Source: Bacillus tuaregi
GTDB lineage: Bacteria; Bacillota; Bacilli; Bacillales; Cytobacillaceae
Length of the DNA stretch: 64,000 nucleotides
Assembly: GCF_900104575.1 (NCBI RefSeq)
Contig: NZ_LT629731.1
Coordinates: forward strand, 2,306,689-2,370,688
Direction: 5' to 3'
Positions within the stretch are counted from its first letter, which is position 1. Every line of letters starts with the position of its first letter. The notes beneath the pieces are model-generated. The model made no database searches. It worked only from the letters and a program-made list of their open reading frames with translations, and was not told where the DNA came from. The position numbers and the translations under genes were made by a program. Shown in pieces: positions 32,810 to 42,584 of the stretch.

Positions 32810-35800
32810 ATGAATAAAAGGGTTCCCTATTCCCGAAGGCAGGTATTCAGAGATGAATTACGCCAGTTAAAGGTTCATGATTATATTGATGAATTAGATT
32901 TTCAAAAAATGAACAATGCCTACAATCAATATGTACAAGACCTTGATGAACAACAGCAAATAATGGAGGCAGCCGCCTTTAAAAAACGGGACATCGGAAA
33001 AGAAAAACCTAAACCTGTTAAAACGAAAACAGCTTCAACTCCGGAACAAATAAGAGAAAGAAATATTACCTGGGCTTTAATACTCGGAGTTATCCTCCTT
33101 TTTATCGGCGGATTAGTATTTGGTACCAGCAAATGGAGTTCCTTGAACAATCTGTTTAAAGTAATCCTTGTATCAATGGTTTCGGGCGTATTTTTTGTCA
33201 GCAGCTATGTTGCCGATAAATATTTACATATACACAAAACGGCATTTGCCTTTATGACTTTAGGAAGTTTATTTCTTCCCATTACCATTATTTCAATTGG
33301 GTTTTTTGAACTTTTAGGAAGCTGGCTCTCTTTTTACGGCTCTGGCAAATATGTATTGGGTTTTATCGGCAGTATGTTTTGCTTATCACTTTATTCCTAT
33401 ATCGCAGCGAAATATAAGCACCGGCTATTTGTTTGGTTTTCCTATCTGACCGCAACAATTGGCGTTGGCTTTTTACTGGGAATGACCTATTTACCACGGG
33501 ACTTTTTTTATTTCGGAATCATGCTCTACAATGCACTTTTATTATTCGGCTATTATAAAGGGAAAAATCATCAGCGTTTTGAATTATTTATCAGGGAATT
33601 GCCTCTATACTCACAATTAAATTTAATTGTCAGTACGTTACTGATGTTATTTTTCTATGAAAATGCGACTTTTTACAGTTTTAATATATTAATAACAGCT
33701 ACGTTATATATTTCGATGGTTTATGTGAATAAAACAAAGCATTACCATTATATTTTCACTGGGCTCTTTGTCTATGGAATGTATCAGCTTATTGAAAATT
33801 CCTTTCTGCAATCTATTCAATATATCGGCTTTGCCTTGATTGGAATTCTATATTTGTTGGTGGAAAAATTCACGGATCAAGAGGCTGGTTTGAAAAAAAT
33901 CTTTCAAATCACCAGTGGTATTATTTCCTTTTTTGCGTTTATTTTTATCAGTATCCAAGGACTCTTATTGCACTCCGATGAGGATTCCGTTGTGCTGTTT
34001 GCAGCCTATCTCATTATTGCGATTAATTATATCTATTTGTCCAATATCGCAAAAGCTAAGATTTTCCGATACTTAGCCCCGTTTTTCCTGATTACAGCAG
34101 GTCTGCAAAGCTATTTTATTGTATTTAAGGGGATTGAGGGTAGCTACGTTGATCTCTATTTATTTGCCTACGCAGCGATTGTATTTTTTGTTTTTTATGT
34201 AAAAAACAGCTTTACTTTTCTAATCCCAATAAAAACTAGCAGTTTTATCGTTTCGCTTGCGACCATGATGTTGATGGTCCTAACCGCTGTTGGGAACGGT
34301 GAGTTAAACCATGCTTCGATTCTCTTTTTTGCTCTTGGTCTTATTGCGCTCTGGACCTATAGATATCCAGAGAATGAGAAATGGATAAAGGTTTCCACCT
34401 GGGTCTATTCCGTTAGCTGGGCATGCTCGTGGATTTGTCTCTTTGACTACTTAGACGGACAGTTTGCCTTTTACCGCTACCAGGTAGAAATCATTGGTCA
34501 TTTAGCGTTGGGTGGACTGCTGTTATTGGCCATTAGTTATGTGTGGAGGTCGAAAAATCATCAGCTAGTAGATTTGTGTACTTTCTTAACTGCAGTAACA
34601 GTCTATACATTAGGTGTGCTGTCAACCCTTCTTGAAGGCTTCGAGCATCCAATGATGACTTCGTCCATTTACGGAGTCGGAATTGTCATCTATGTACTGC
34701 TTGTCTATAAAGTCAAACTTCAAGGCTTATGGACGCTCGTCAGCGTGACGACGATTGTTTTCTTAGCGTCGCTTGCTAGAGTATTTCAGCTTGAGCATTA
34801 CAACACGTTAGCGGTCATCCATTTCTTATTGATACCAGGGGTCCTACTTGCGGTTTATGAATGGGTTGGCAGAAGGGTAAATGAATTAAAACCGTATTTC
34901 TTCTGGACTGCACATGCTTTTTTAGGACCAGTCCTGCTCGTTGCCATCTTTTATGTATTCTTTGCCCAATTACAGCCTGCTATCCTCTTAATCGGGTTAG
35001 CACCATATCTATACAGTACATTAAACCGTAAAAAGGAATGGGAAGTGAGATTATTTCTGTATCTTGGCTTCACTGTCCTCCCCTTCATTCTATATGTATC
35101 GATCAGCTTTTATCAGCTGGAGCAGGTGTTCAAGGATGAGCATTTACTTCTACTCGTATCAGGAATTCTATTGATCATCTGGCTGCTCGGAAATGAAATA
35201 TGGAAAAAACGAATCGATTGGTACTTGGTGCCACAAGCCTGTCTTGGTCTATTCTTGTTTATTCCGATTGCGGATGGACGAAATCTACTGAATTTAGCTC
35301 TTGTTGTTTTATATTCGGCGGTCATTTTATATTTACTGCATCGCAGAGCCTGGCAGCTATTTACGATTATTCCATTACTCATCACAACGGTTTACATATT
35401 CGTTATCCTAGCGTTTTTTGATCAATGGCTCCAGATGGCTATTGTTATGGTAGTGTATTTAGCGCTTCATTTGTTTGGACGTCATGCCTTTAAAGTACTG
35501 TATGCCTTAAAGCCGATATCATTTGACTGGTATACAATCATTTCAGGTATTTATATCTTGATGTTATTTTTCGTGATTCATAGCGGTGAACCCTTATGGC
35601 TCAAGCTAGTTCCTTCCCTATTAGTCGTATATTTTTTCTATAGTCTCATTCATCGTCTTGCCTCAAGAGTCGAACAAATGATTGTCAGAACCATCACGGC
35701 GGTTTCTGTTTTATTACCATATTATGTTACATTGGTAGAATTTGAAATCAATCAATACATTGAAACCGAGCTGTATACTCTGCCGTTTATCGTGTTAACG

Positions 35801-36217
35801 ATATTTTTGAGCAGGCATACGTGGAAGGATTATCAAAGAGTGATGAGAATCATCCAATTCGCCGTGCTGCTGATTGTAACAGTGATTCTGGTAACAGACG
35901 CATTGTACAGCAATACGATTTATGATGCGATTATTATCGGGGTATTGTCTCTTGCTTCTATTTTAAGCGGAATGCAATTCCGTATTAAAGCCTACTTTTT
36001 TGTCGGCATCAGTGTATTACTCTTGAATGTTTTACTGCAAACGAGACCATTTTGGGGTAGCTTCCCTTGGTGGGGCTATCTCATCATTGCGGGACTAACC
36101 TTAATCGGCTTCGCCAGCTCCTACGAACTGCAAAAGCAGAAAAAAGACAGCAGCACTAAATCCTTTATCCAAAGGAAAAAGGAGCAAATCATTAGGATGT
36201 TTAAGAATTGGGATTAA
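32810..36217 (+). CDS. Very large polytopic membrane protein of unknown function
   Basis: A 1135-residue protein whose first 85 residues are soluble and charged (MNKRVPYSRRQVFRDELRQL), followed by roughly thirty hydrophobic helices to near the C-terminus, and a short basic tail (KKDSSTKSFIQRKKEQII). There are no ATPase, peptidase or glycosyltransferase motifs that I can see. Its style resembles the large DUF2157-like/permease-like proteins of bacilli, but I cannot name the family with confidence. AAAGGAGGCG precedes the ATG, and a terminator follows, so it is a single-gene unit. Confidence 0.85.
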   Translation: MNKRVPYSRRQVFRDELRQLKVHDYIDELDFQKMNNAYNQYVQDLDEQQQIMEAAAFKKRDIGKEKPKPVKTKTASTPEQIRERNITWALILGVILLFIGGLVFGTSKWSSLNNLFKVILVSMVSGVFFVSSYVADKYLHIHKTAFAFMTLGSLFLPITIISIGFFELLGSWLSFYGSGKYVLGFIGSMFCLSLYSYIAAKYKHRLFVWFSYLTATIGVGFLLGMTYLPRDFFYFGIMLYNALLLFGYYKGKNHQRFELFIRELPLYSQLNLIVSTLLMLFFYENATFYSFNILITATLYISMVYVNKTKHYHYIFTGLFVYGMYQLIENSFLQSIQYIGFALIGILYLLVEKFTDQEAGLKKIFQITSGIISFFAFIFISIQGLLLHSDEDSVVLFAAYLIIAINYIYLSNIAKAKIFRYLAPFFLITAGLQSYFIVFKGIEGSYVDLYLFAYAAIVFFVFYVKNSFTFLIPIKTSSFIVSLATMMLMVLTAVGNGELNHASILFFALGLIALWTYRYPENEKWIKVSTWVYSVSWACSWICLFDYLDGQFAFYRYQVEIIGHLALGGLLLLAISYVWRSKNHQLVDLCTFLTAVTVYTLGVLSTLLEGFEHPMMTSSIYGVGIVIYVLLVYKVKLQGLWTLVSVTTIVFLASLARVFQLEHYNTLAVIHFLLIPGVLLAVYEWVGRRVNELKPYFFWTAHAFLGPVLLVAIFYVFFAQLQPAILLIGLAPYLYSTLNRKKEWEVRLFLYLGFTVLPFILYVSISFYQLEQVFKDEHLLLLVSGILLIIWLLGNEIWKKRIDWYLVPQACLGLFLFIPIADGRNLLNLALVVLYSAVILYLLHRRAWQLFTIIPLLITTVYIFVILAFFDQWLQMAIVMVVYLALHLFGRHAFKVLYALKPISFDWYTIISGIYILMLFFVIHSGEPLWLKLVPSLLVVYFFYSLIHRLASRVEQMIVRTITAVSVLLPYYVTLVEFEINQYIETELYTLPFIVLTIFLSRHTWKDYQRVMRIIQFAVLLIVTVILVTDALYSNTIYDAIIIGVLSLASILSGMQFRIKAYFFVGISVLLLNVLLQTRPFWGSFPWWGYLIIAGLTLIGFASSYELQKQKKDSSTKSFIQRKKEQIIRMFKNWD

Positions 36218-36226
36218 ACACAAAAA

Positions 36227-36259
36227 AAGATCAACCAGAAAAGGAATCTGGTTGATCTT
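36227..36259 (+). terminator. Terminator after the large membrane protein gene
   Basis: A 13-bp stem AAGATCAACCAGA with its complement, loop of 7, followed by TATCTATTTTT. Confidence 0.8.
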
Positions 36260-36428
36260 ATCTATTTTTAGCTTTAGGAATATCTCAATGGCTTACCAAC
36301 CATCTGTCTCTTATTATATAGAAGAAATATTACTATAAGATATTAGCTATTTTAATAATCATAACAATTACATTTCATAAACGTGTTTTCCTGTAAATAT
36401 CAAGACAAGATTTTACAAAAAAACATTT

Positions 36429-36959
36429 TTAGCGGAACACTGATAACGGAACATCAAAGGTAAACCATAAAAATAAGATAAAGATAATGGCAATAGGCCA
36501 AGCTATTAACGGCTTTCGATAATGAATATATATGCAGACAAACATTACCGCATTAAATATGACAGACCATTTGAAGCTCCAGCCATTGTAGTATTTTATT
36601 AAATGAAAGGATAAATCTATTAATTCATTTATGGAATAGAGTAATACCCAAAACATAATAAATAGAATCTGCTTTATTATGTTCCGTTCAGGGAATTTTG
36701 ATAAATAAATGAAAATGGTTGCAGGATATTTGATGAGCATGACGGATAACGAGATATGCGTATTGGTCAACCCATGTTTCGCATCACCTTCAGAAGGGTT
36801 GTATCTCCACATTGGATAATGATCAGACAATAAATAAAGATAAATAAAATCCCCTATGAGAAAAAAAAGGAGAGTTGGATAATATTTTTCCCAATTCTTC
36901 CAATCTCCCCATTTCCATAAAATAAAAAACCAAACGGAAGCATAGATTGCATTTGCCAT
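36429..36959 (-). CDS. CBO0543-family membrane protein
   Basis: A membrane protein of about 176 residues with five helices, matching the CBO0543 family common in bacilli (WKWGDWKNWEKYYPTLLFF, SDHYPMWRYNP, TNTHISLSVMLIKYP). ATG 36959 is chosen because AGGAG lies eight bases upstream; the frame extends to ATG 36983 without a comparable site. Function is unknown. Confidence 0.8.
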   Translation of the reverse strand: MANAIYASVWFFILWKWGDWKNWEKYYPTLLFFLIGDFIYLYLLSDHYPMWRYNPSEGDAKHGLTNTHISLSVMLIKYPATIFIYLSKFPERNIIKQILFIMFWVLLYSINELIDLSFHLIKYYNGWSFKWSVIFNAVMFVCIYIHYRKPLIAWPIAIIFILFLWFTFDVPLSVFR

Positions 36960-37519
36960 AAAGAACTCTCCTAATTGAAACATAGCTGAAATTTTAAAAT
37001 ATTTTGATATCTTATACTAAATATTATATTGCAATGATTGAAATCCTACTACCATACTTTTGTATCATTGTTGATTGCGTTTGCATGACAATGTAACATT
37101 ATTTGTAAATAACACTTATAAAGACTTAGAAAAAAATAATACTTAATTAGAAAAAACGTTTCTCAGCCAAGAATCGTCTTAGTTTTTCAGTTTATGAACG
37201 ATTATCCAAATTGGTGAAAATTAGTCCTTTTTATACATTAGGATTGAACCAACAAATCAGCTTTTTTAGGCTCAGTTAAAGGACCTGGTTGATTTATTAC
37301 CTTTCCTAATCCTTTCAACAGCATCCTTCAATATCCTCTTCCATTTGATAATAGATATTCACTATTTTTATCACTAAACCTAGAGATAAAGCAAGATTCA
37401 AGGGATATTGCCGAGAGAAAAGAGCTTAAAAAGAAAAGGACTACGTGAGGAAATGTTGAATTATTAAGCATGGGAAATAGAATCCCCTGAAATCTTTTCG
37501 GAAAGGTAGTGATGAAAGA
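36960..37519. other. AT-rich intergenic region with no supported gene
   Basis: About 560 bases. On the minus strand around 37320-37350 a short frame (YQMEEDIEGCC) looks protein-like but stops at once and may be a gene relic. No terminator, riboswitch or RNA gene was recognised. Confidence 0.4.
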
Positions 37520-37864
37520 ATGATATTTCTAATTCTGCGTCGACGAAGGATTCCTGTTCCAGCCACCGTTAAAAAAGGAGAAGGAAACGGAAATCCAGTC
37601 CGGAAAGTTATGATTCCAATGAAAATTCTAACCATGCTGAAAGCAAGGGAAAAAGAAGTGCGAGCGTTCAAAAAACTCGCTTTACAAAGCATCTATATCT
37701 CTCAGGAAGGCACTAAACTGACAGGATGGATCCGAATACAAATGGAGGACGTGAAAAGAAAAGTGGTGCTCTGTTCCCCTGCCGCATTACGATTTATTGG
37801 TCCGGGTGATCATATAGATAGAGAACAAAGGAAAGGGGTGGTAAACAAAATCATTGCAGCATGA
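37520..37864 (+). CDS. Hypothetical basic protein
   Basis: A possible 114-residue protein rich in Lys and Arg (start MIFLILRRRRIPVPATVKKG, later VLCSPAALRFIGPGDHIDRE). The upstream AAAGGTAGTG is a mediocre ribosome site. The sequence looks protein-like in its second half but I recognise no family. The opposite strand is open over part of it, so it may be spurious. Confidence 0.4.
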   Translation: MIFLILRRRRIPVPATVKKGEGNGNPVRKVMIPMKILTMLKAREKEVRAFKKLALQSIYISQEGTKLTGWIRIQMEDVKRKVVLCSPAALRFIGPGDHIDREQRKGVVNKIIAA

Positions 37865-37930
37865 TTCAGGATAATGACAATTTAATAATTTCATTTTAAA
37901 TAAAATATTGGCAGCGTTCGCTTGCTGCAC

Positions 37931-37983
37931 TAATAAACGGAAAAGCGCTTCTTGGTACCGGAAGCGCTTTTTCCGTTTATTAT
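37931..37983. terminator. Long bidirectional terminator
   Basis: Arms AATAAACGG-AAAAGCGCTTC and their complement flank an 8-base loop between the hypothetical gene and the converging osmC-like gene; A and T runs flank the core on both strands. Confidence 0.88.
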
Positions 37984-37984
37984 T

Positions 37985-38431
37985 TTAGTCTTTTTCAATC
38001 ATTATCTCATTGAGGCTGAGATGTACTGGATTAGCTAAGGAATCACCAACAGGACAATGCTTTTCGATAAACGCTACAAATTCCTCTATTTTTTCTTTAG
38101 GACTATCACTTTTGATATGGATGTTATAACGAATGTTACTATAACCTGGGCGGACCCCGGGTAAATCCTTTAATCGGTCTTCATCAAGCTCACCAATTAC
38201 CTCAACCCAAAAATCGTCAAGCTGAATATTGAATCTTTTCGCGAACGTACGAGCCACAATAGATTGGCAGGCTCCAAGCACACCAAGCAAGAGCTCCGGC
38301 GGGTTCATTGCTGTATTAGTTCCACCGCTTTCAATTGGTTCATCAATTGTCACCTCAAACCCTCTGGCTTGAATTTTTACCTTCAAGCCTTCCTGAAGAT
38401 GTGCTGAAGCATTCAATATTGTTTTGGCCAT
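37985..38431 (-). CDS. OsmC-family protein
   Basis: A 148-residue OsmC/Ohr-fold protein with the conserved active-site cysteine in LLGVLGACQSIVARTFAKR and a second cysteine in KHCPVGDSLANPV, the pair expected for peroxide-reducing OsmC relatives. ATG 38431 is preferred because the earlier ATG (38440) abuts the AAGGAG site. It is monocistronic; the organic hydroperoxide role is family knowledge, not shown here. Confidence 0.88.
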   Translation of the reverse strand: MAKTILNASAHLQEGLKVKIQARGFEVTIDEPIESGGTNTAMNPPELLLGVLGACQSIVARTFAKRFNIQLDDFWVEVIGELDEDRLKDLPGVRPGYSNIRYNIHIKSDSPKEKIEEFVAFIEKHCPVGDSLANPVHLSLNEIMIEKD

Positions 38432-38550
38432 TGTATACATCTCCTTGATTTAGTGATGATCACATAACTACCCCTATCGTAACGCTTGCAAAAAAGGATT
38501 CACATAGATAAATTGTGAAACTTCAAACAAAGAAGTTCAGGAGTCTTTTT

Positions 38551-38637
38551 ATGCCTGCTGGATTCGCCAATGCCAAATATCGCGCTGAGGAATGGAATGA
38601 ATGCATCACACACGGCTTCATTATTCTACCATACTAA
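38551..38637 (+). pseudogene. Possible N-terminal fragment of a hemolysin III-like gene
   Basis: ATG 38551 behind AGGAG opens a 28-codon frame containing RAEEWNECITHGFIILPY and then TAA. It resembles the EEEISNSITHGIG segment at the start of the intact hemolysin III protein encoded at 39526-40164. The rest of the gene is missing. Small size makes this tentative. Confidence 0.35.
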
Positions 38638-38837
38638 ATCTCTGAGGTTAGTTAGAGTAATGATTCACCTTTCGTCAGACAAATAGGACTTGTTTCGCCC
38701 ACTTTCTCCATCTATATACAACTTAACGGAAAAATTTTAATGCAGAATTATCAGAAAAGTCGTATAGTTTGAAGGAATAGTTGCTTACAATAGCAAATAT
38801 ATATAGTATAAACCATTTTAAAAGGGGCTTGAAAACA

Positions 38838-39314
38838 ATGTCAATACCACGTTCAACTATGAAAGGTTCGGATCCAATTATCATGACACAGATTCAGGTA
38901 AATCAAGCAATTGCAGCATTTTTCGAGAAGAAGGGATGTACTGTTAAGTTTGCAAAGAATGGAACTGATGTCGATCTGATTGCCGAATATAAATCTTGTA
39001 AATTTTTAATTGAATCGCGTGGAAATCAAGCAGTGACTCAAACCGGTACGAATCAAGTTTTCGATAATTGTCAAATAGGACTCCACTTATCTGAACAGCT
39101 AGAGCAAATTATGAGATTTCAGCAGCAATTTAATTTCTCCAATACCATCTTCTACATTTTAGCAAATCCTGATATTCCAAGAATTAGAGAACGTGTTGGA
39201 AAAATCAGCAAAGGTCTTGATAAGCTGGGAATCATTCAAGCGTGGGTTCAGGCTGATGGAAATGTAGTATTTGAAGGTGAGAAATCAATCTTATTAAATA
39301 ATTTATTATTATAA
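38838..39314 (+). CDS. Hypothetical protein with a possible restriction-nuclease-like fold
   Basis: A 158-residue soluble protein. It contains VNQAIAAFFEKKGCTVKFAK, then GTDVDLIAEYKSCKFLIESRGNQ. The order helix, D-x-D-L-I, beta strand, E-x-R resembles the core of PD-(D/E)XK nucleases, in which the last pair is usually E-x-K; here Lys is replaced by Arg. ATG 38838 has AAAGGGG about ten bases upstream. No methylase or partner gene adjoins it. The family is not recognised, and the nuclease idea is inference. Confidence 0.65.
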   Translation: MSIPRSTMKGSDPIIMTQIQVNQAIAAFFEKKGCTVKFAKNGTDVDLIAEYKSCKFLIESRGNQAVTQTGTNQVFDNCQIGLHLSEQLEQIMRFQQQFNFSNTIFYILANPDIPRIRERVGKISKGLDKLGIIQAWVQADGNVVFEGEKSILLNNLLL

Positions 39315-39359
39315 AAGGAAAAGGTACTGCTACATTCACCAGCAGTACCTTTTCCTTTT
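39313..39359 (+). terminator. Terminator after the hypothetical nuclease-like gene
   Basis: A 19-bp perfect stem, AAAAGGAAAAGGTACTGCT with its complement, 9-nt loop, ending in a T-rich arm. Confidence 0.85.
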
Positions 39360-39525
39360 ACCATCATCAGTACTCCTCCCATACATTACAAACGTCACTA
39401 CCAAATCAGCATAGAAAGGAATATAATAAAGTCTCTCTATAGGATTAAAGAAATCAACAAATTCAAATATAGATTTTACTTTTCTGCAATTCTGTAAATG
39501 GTAGCGAATAAGGAGGTTACACTGA

Positions 39526-40164
39526 ATGGCAAATACTCATGTCTTTTCAAAGGAAGAAGAAATATCCAATTCAATCACCCATGGGATTGGTGTGATTCTC
39601 AGTATAGCAGCACTAGTCCTATTAATTGTTTTTGCCTCCCTATACGGGAATGCCTGGCATATCACAAGCTTTACAATATTTGGAGTCACCATGGTACTCC
39701 TCTATACATCGTCAACACTCCTGCATGCTCTCCGTCCAGGACGAGCTAAGGACTTTTTCGAAATTATGGACCATACGTCGATCTATTTCTTTATTGCTGG
39801 AACCTATACACCTTTCCTTTTTCTGGCTGTTGATGGTTGGGTTGGCTGGACATTATTTGGAATCGTCTGGGGACTGGCTATCGGCGGGACCATTTTTAAG
39901 TCATTTTTCGTCAAAAAATTTCTGTTTACCTCTACCCTGCTATATGTGTTCATGGGCTGGTTAATCGTATTTGTGTGGCAGGATTTAGCAGCTAATTTGC
40001 ACCCAACCAGCTTAAGTCTCTTAATTATTGGTGGCTTATGCTATACTGTCGGAGCCGTTTTCTATATGTGGAAGCTTTTTAAGCACCACCACGCAGTGTG
40101 GCATGTCTTTGTTCTTGCTGGTACAGTCCTTCATTTCTTTTCCGTGCTTTATTTACTTCCATAA
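39526..40164 (+). CDS. Hemolysin III family (PAQR-type) membrane protein
   Basis: A 212-residue seven-helix protein: EEEISNSITHGIGVILSIAA at the start, SSTLLHALRPGRAKDFFEIMDHTSIYF and the C-terminal KLFKHHHAVWHVFVLAGTVLHFF hold the conserved histidines of the PAQR/HlyIII metal site. Family members act in membrane-lipid homeostasis; the haemolysin name is historical. AAGGAGG precedes ATG 39526. It is monocistronic with its own terminator. Confidence 0.92.
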   Translation: MANTHVFSKEEEISNSITHGIGVILSIAALVLLIVFASLYGNAWHITSFTIFGVTMVLLYTSSTLLHALRPGRAKDFFEIMDHTSIYFFIAGTYTPFLFLAVDGWVGWTLFGIVWGLAIGGTIFKSFFVKKFLFTSTLLYVFMGWLIVFVWQDLAANLHPTSLSLLIIGGLCYTVGAVFYMWKLFKHHHAVWHVFVLAGTVLHFFSVLYLLP

Positions 40165-40168
40165 CTAT

Positions 40169-40212
40169 AAGGCGACACACAGTGCTTCTAGTCATTGTGT
40201 GTCGCCTTTTTT
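40169..40212 (+). terminator. Terminator after the hemolysin III gene
   Basis: AAGGCGACACACA and TGTGTGTCGCCTT arms are followed by a TTTTTT run. Confidence 0.88.
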
Positions 40213-40327
40213 GTTCTCTATTAACTAATTCGTACATCCAATTCATGTAACTTGGGTTATTTTCGAAATTTTCGAATACTATAACATATAAGCTATGCAA
40301 CAGATGTCAGGAAGGTGAGGAGAATGA

Positions 40328-41257
40328 ATGACGATTTTAGAAGTGAAAAATCTTAAAAAGACATTTGGGTCGGTTCGTGCTGTCGAGGATGTTAGCTTTT
40401 CTGTGAAAGCCGGCGAAATCTTTACCATCATCGGACCAAATGGAGCTGGAAAAACAACATCACTTGAAATGATTGAAGGATTGGTTTCTCCTGATGAAGG
40501 TGAGATCTATTTTGGAGACTTAAACTGGAATCAGCATGGTCATAGGATTAAAAAAATGATTGGTGTCCAGCCTCAATCGAGTGCCATGTTTGATCTATTG
40601 ACACCAGAAGAAAACCTCAACCTCTTTGCTACCTTTTACGACCATGCACGGTCAACCCATGAAATTCTTGAATTGATTAATCTAAACGAACATCGTCGGC
40701 AGCAGGTTAAAAAGCTTTCCGGAGGTCAACGGCAGCGATTGGCCATTGGACTTGCGATGATTAGTGATCCTGACATTATTTTCCTAGATGAACCAACGAC
40801 AGGACTAGACCCTCAAGCACGCCGTAATATTTGGGATATTATCCTACAGCTCAAGGAGCTCGGCAAAACAACGATATTAACGACTCATTATATGGAGGAA
40901 GCTGAGCAATTAAGTGATAGGGTGTGCATCATTGATCAAGGAAAAATTGTAACCGTAGATACCCCTGCCTCTCTCATTGAACAGCTTACAAAGGATCGAG
41001 AGGTACACTTAACGTTTCTTGATGGCCCTGAAGCAGCTAAAGAAGCCCATCACTTTACAACAAACCTTGAATCTGTGATTCGCAGTGAAGTGGAAAAAGC
41101 ATCGTTAACACTCTGGACCACACACCCTGAGGATACTTTATATACCCTTTTTGGTTTCACAAAGGAAAAGGATTACCAGGTCGAGCAGGTCTCCATTCGA
41201 GATATGAGCTTAGAGGATGTCTTTATTGCGTTTACTGGAAAGGAATGGAGGGATTAG
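40328..41257 (+). CDS. ABC-2 type exporter ATP-binding protein
   Basis: A 309-residue ATPase: Walker A GPNGAGKTT, signature LSGGQRQRLAIGLAM, Walker B IIFLDEPTTGLD and switch LTTHYMEEAEQ, then about 90 residues typical of drug- or antibiotic-export ATPases. GAGGAG precedes ATG 40328. The permease starts 6 nt after its stop, so the two form one exporter. Confidence 0.92.
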   Translation: MTILEVKNLKKTFGSVRAVEDVSFSVKAGEIFTIIGPNGAGKTTSLEMIEGLVSPDEGEIYFGDLNWNQHGHRIKKMIGVQPQSSAMFDLLTPEENLNLFATFYDHARSTHEILELINLNEHRRQQVKKLSGGQRQRLAIGLAMISDPDIIFLDEPTTGLDPQARRNIWDIILQLKELGKTTILTTHYMEEAEQLSDRVCIIDQGKIVTVDTPASLIEQLTKDREVHLTFLDGPEAAKEAHHFTTNLESVIRSEVEKASLTLWTTHPEDTLYTLFGFTKEKDYQVEQVSIRDMSLEDVFIAFTGKEWRD

Positions 41258-41263
41258 CTTAAG

Positions 41264-42376
41264 ATGAAGCAATTTAAGCAAATGTTCTTAGCGCAATTAA
41301 AGCTAACCTTAAGAGAAAAGCAAGCCTGGTTTTGGGGAATCTTCTTCCCTGTTATCCTCATGGTTATTTTTATGACTATTTTTGGCGGCAGCTCTGATAA
41401 TGATTTTTCAGCTAAAGTAGTCATTGTGGATGAAAATCCGAATCCCACTTCAGATACGCTGTTAAATCAGATTGAACAAATTCCAGTGCTGGAGCTTGCC
41501 AATCATCAACCCATCAACCTAAATGAAGCGGAAAAACTGGTTAAAGACCAGGAGGTGGATGCTGCCATTGTCTTACCTCCATCACCTGAAGCTACGTCCA
41601 TCCTTCTAGTTGTTAATAAAGAGGATGAACAAGGTGTAACCGCCCAGGCTCTTTCAGGAATGCTAAATGATTTTGTTCAAAGGGCAAATTTATCTGCCGC
41701 CGGAGCCCCTCCTACCTTCGAGCTGCAGTTTGAATCGATCACATCCAGTGAACAGGAGTTGAATTACACCGATTTTCTGCTCACAGGAATGATTGCCCTG
41801 TCAATCGCCCAGGCCGGTATGTTCGGCATGGTTGATTTAGTTGACATGAACCGGAAGGGTTTAATCAAAAGGCTTCGTATGACACCAGCCAACATGAATA
41901 TCTTTGGCTTCAGCGATATGGTGATGCGTTTGTTATTCAGCATCGTACAGGTGATTTTATTATCACTTATAGGAGTATTTGTGTTTGGTGCGAAGCTGTA
42001 CATTAACTTTCCCAGTCTCCTGGTTGTCTTCTTATTGGGCGCCTTGTCCTTTAATGCACTTGGTTACTTTTTTTCCTCGTTTAGTAAGACAACCGAAGCC
42101 TATATGGGAATCGCCAATATTGTCAGCTTCCTGATGATGTTTTTGAGCGGCATATTTATCCCGATTGAATCCATTCCAAGCTGGATTCAGCCGATTTCAA
42201 ACGTCCTTCCACTCACTTACTTTGTTGAGGGCTTAAGAGACAGCATGGTTTATTCAACCAGTATTTTCTCTAGTACACTATGGGTCGGAATTGGGATTTT
42301 AGTAGTATGGGGTATGATGACCTTTCTATTGGGCTCCTGGTTTTACAAAAGAAAATCAATTGTCGCGACAAGATAA
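41264..42376 (+). CDS. ABC-2 type exporter permease
   Basis: A 370-residue permease with one N-terminal helix, a large outside domain (residues 45-165) and five C-terminal helices, including the LSGIFIPIESIPSWIQPISNVLPLTYF motif region of ABC-2 permeases. It pairs with the preceding ATPase. The substrate is unknown; drugs, lantibiotics or lipids are possible. Confidence 0.9.
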   Translation: MKQFKQMFLAQLKLTLREKQAWFWGIFFPVILMVIFMTIFGGSSDNDFSAKVVIVDENPNPTSDTLLNQIEQIPVLELANHQPINLNEAEKLVKDQEVDAAIVLPPSPEATSILLVVNKEDEQGVTAQALSGMLNDFVQRANLSAAGAPPTFELQFESITSSEQELNYTDFLLTGMIALSIAQAGMFGMVDLVDMNRKGLIKRLRMTPANMNIFGFSDMVMRLLFSIVQVILLSLIGVFVFGAKLYINFPSLLVVFLLGALSFNALGYFFSSFSKTTEAYMGIANIVSFLMMFLSGIFIPIESIPSWIQPISNVLPLTYFVEGLRDSMVYSTSIFSSTLWVGIGILVVWGMMTFLLGSWFYKRKSIVATR

Positions 42377-42388
42377 TCTTGGACCTCA

Positions 42389-42425
42389 CGTAAGACATCA
42401 TCGAAGCAATGGATGATGTCTTACG
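42389..42425 (+). terminator. Terminator after the ABC exporter
   Basis: Arms CGTAAGACATCATC and GATGATGTCTTACG with a 9-nt loop; the T tail (TTATTTA) is short. Confidence 0.75.
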
Positions 42426-42584
42426 TTATTTACTTACCAAGTATTTGATTATTCAATAGATATAAGAAATTTTTTTGAAAATACTCGTAGATTTTCTATT
42501 GCTATTTTTTAAATTGCTTGTTATTATAAAAAACGTGATTTGGAAAGCTGCTATTTGAATATATTGGGATCTTTCCAAGCAGAT

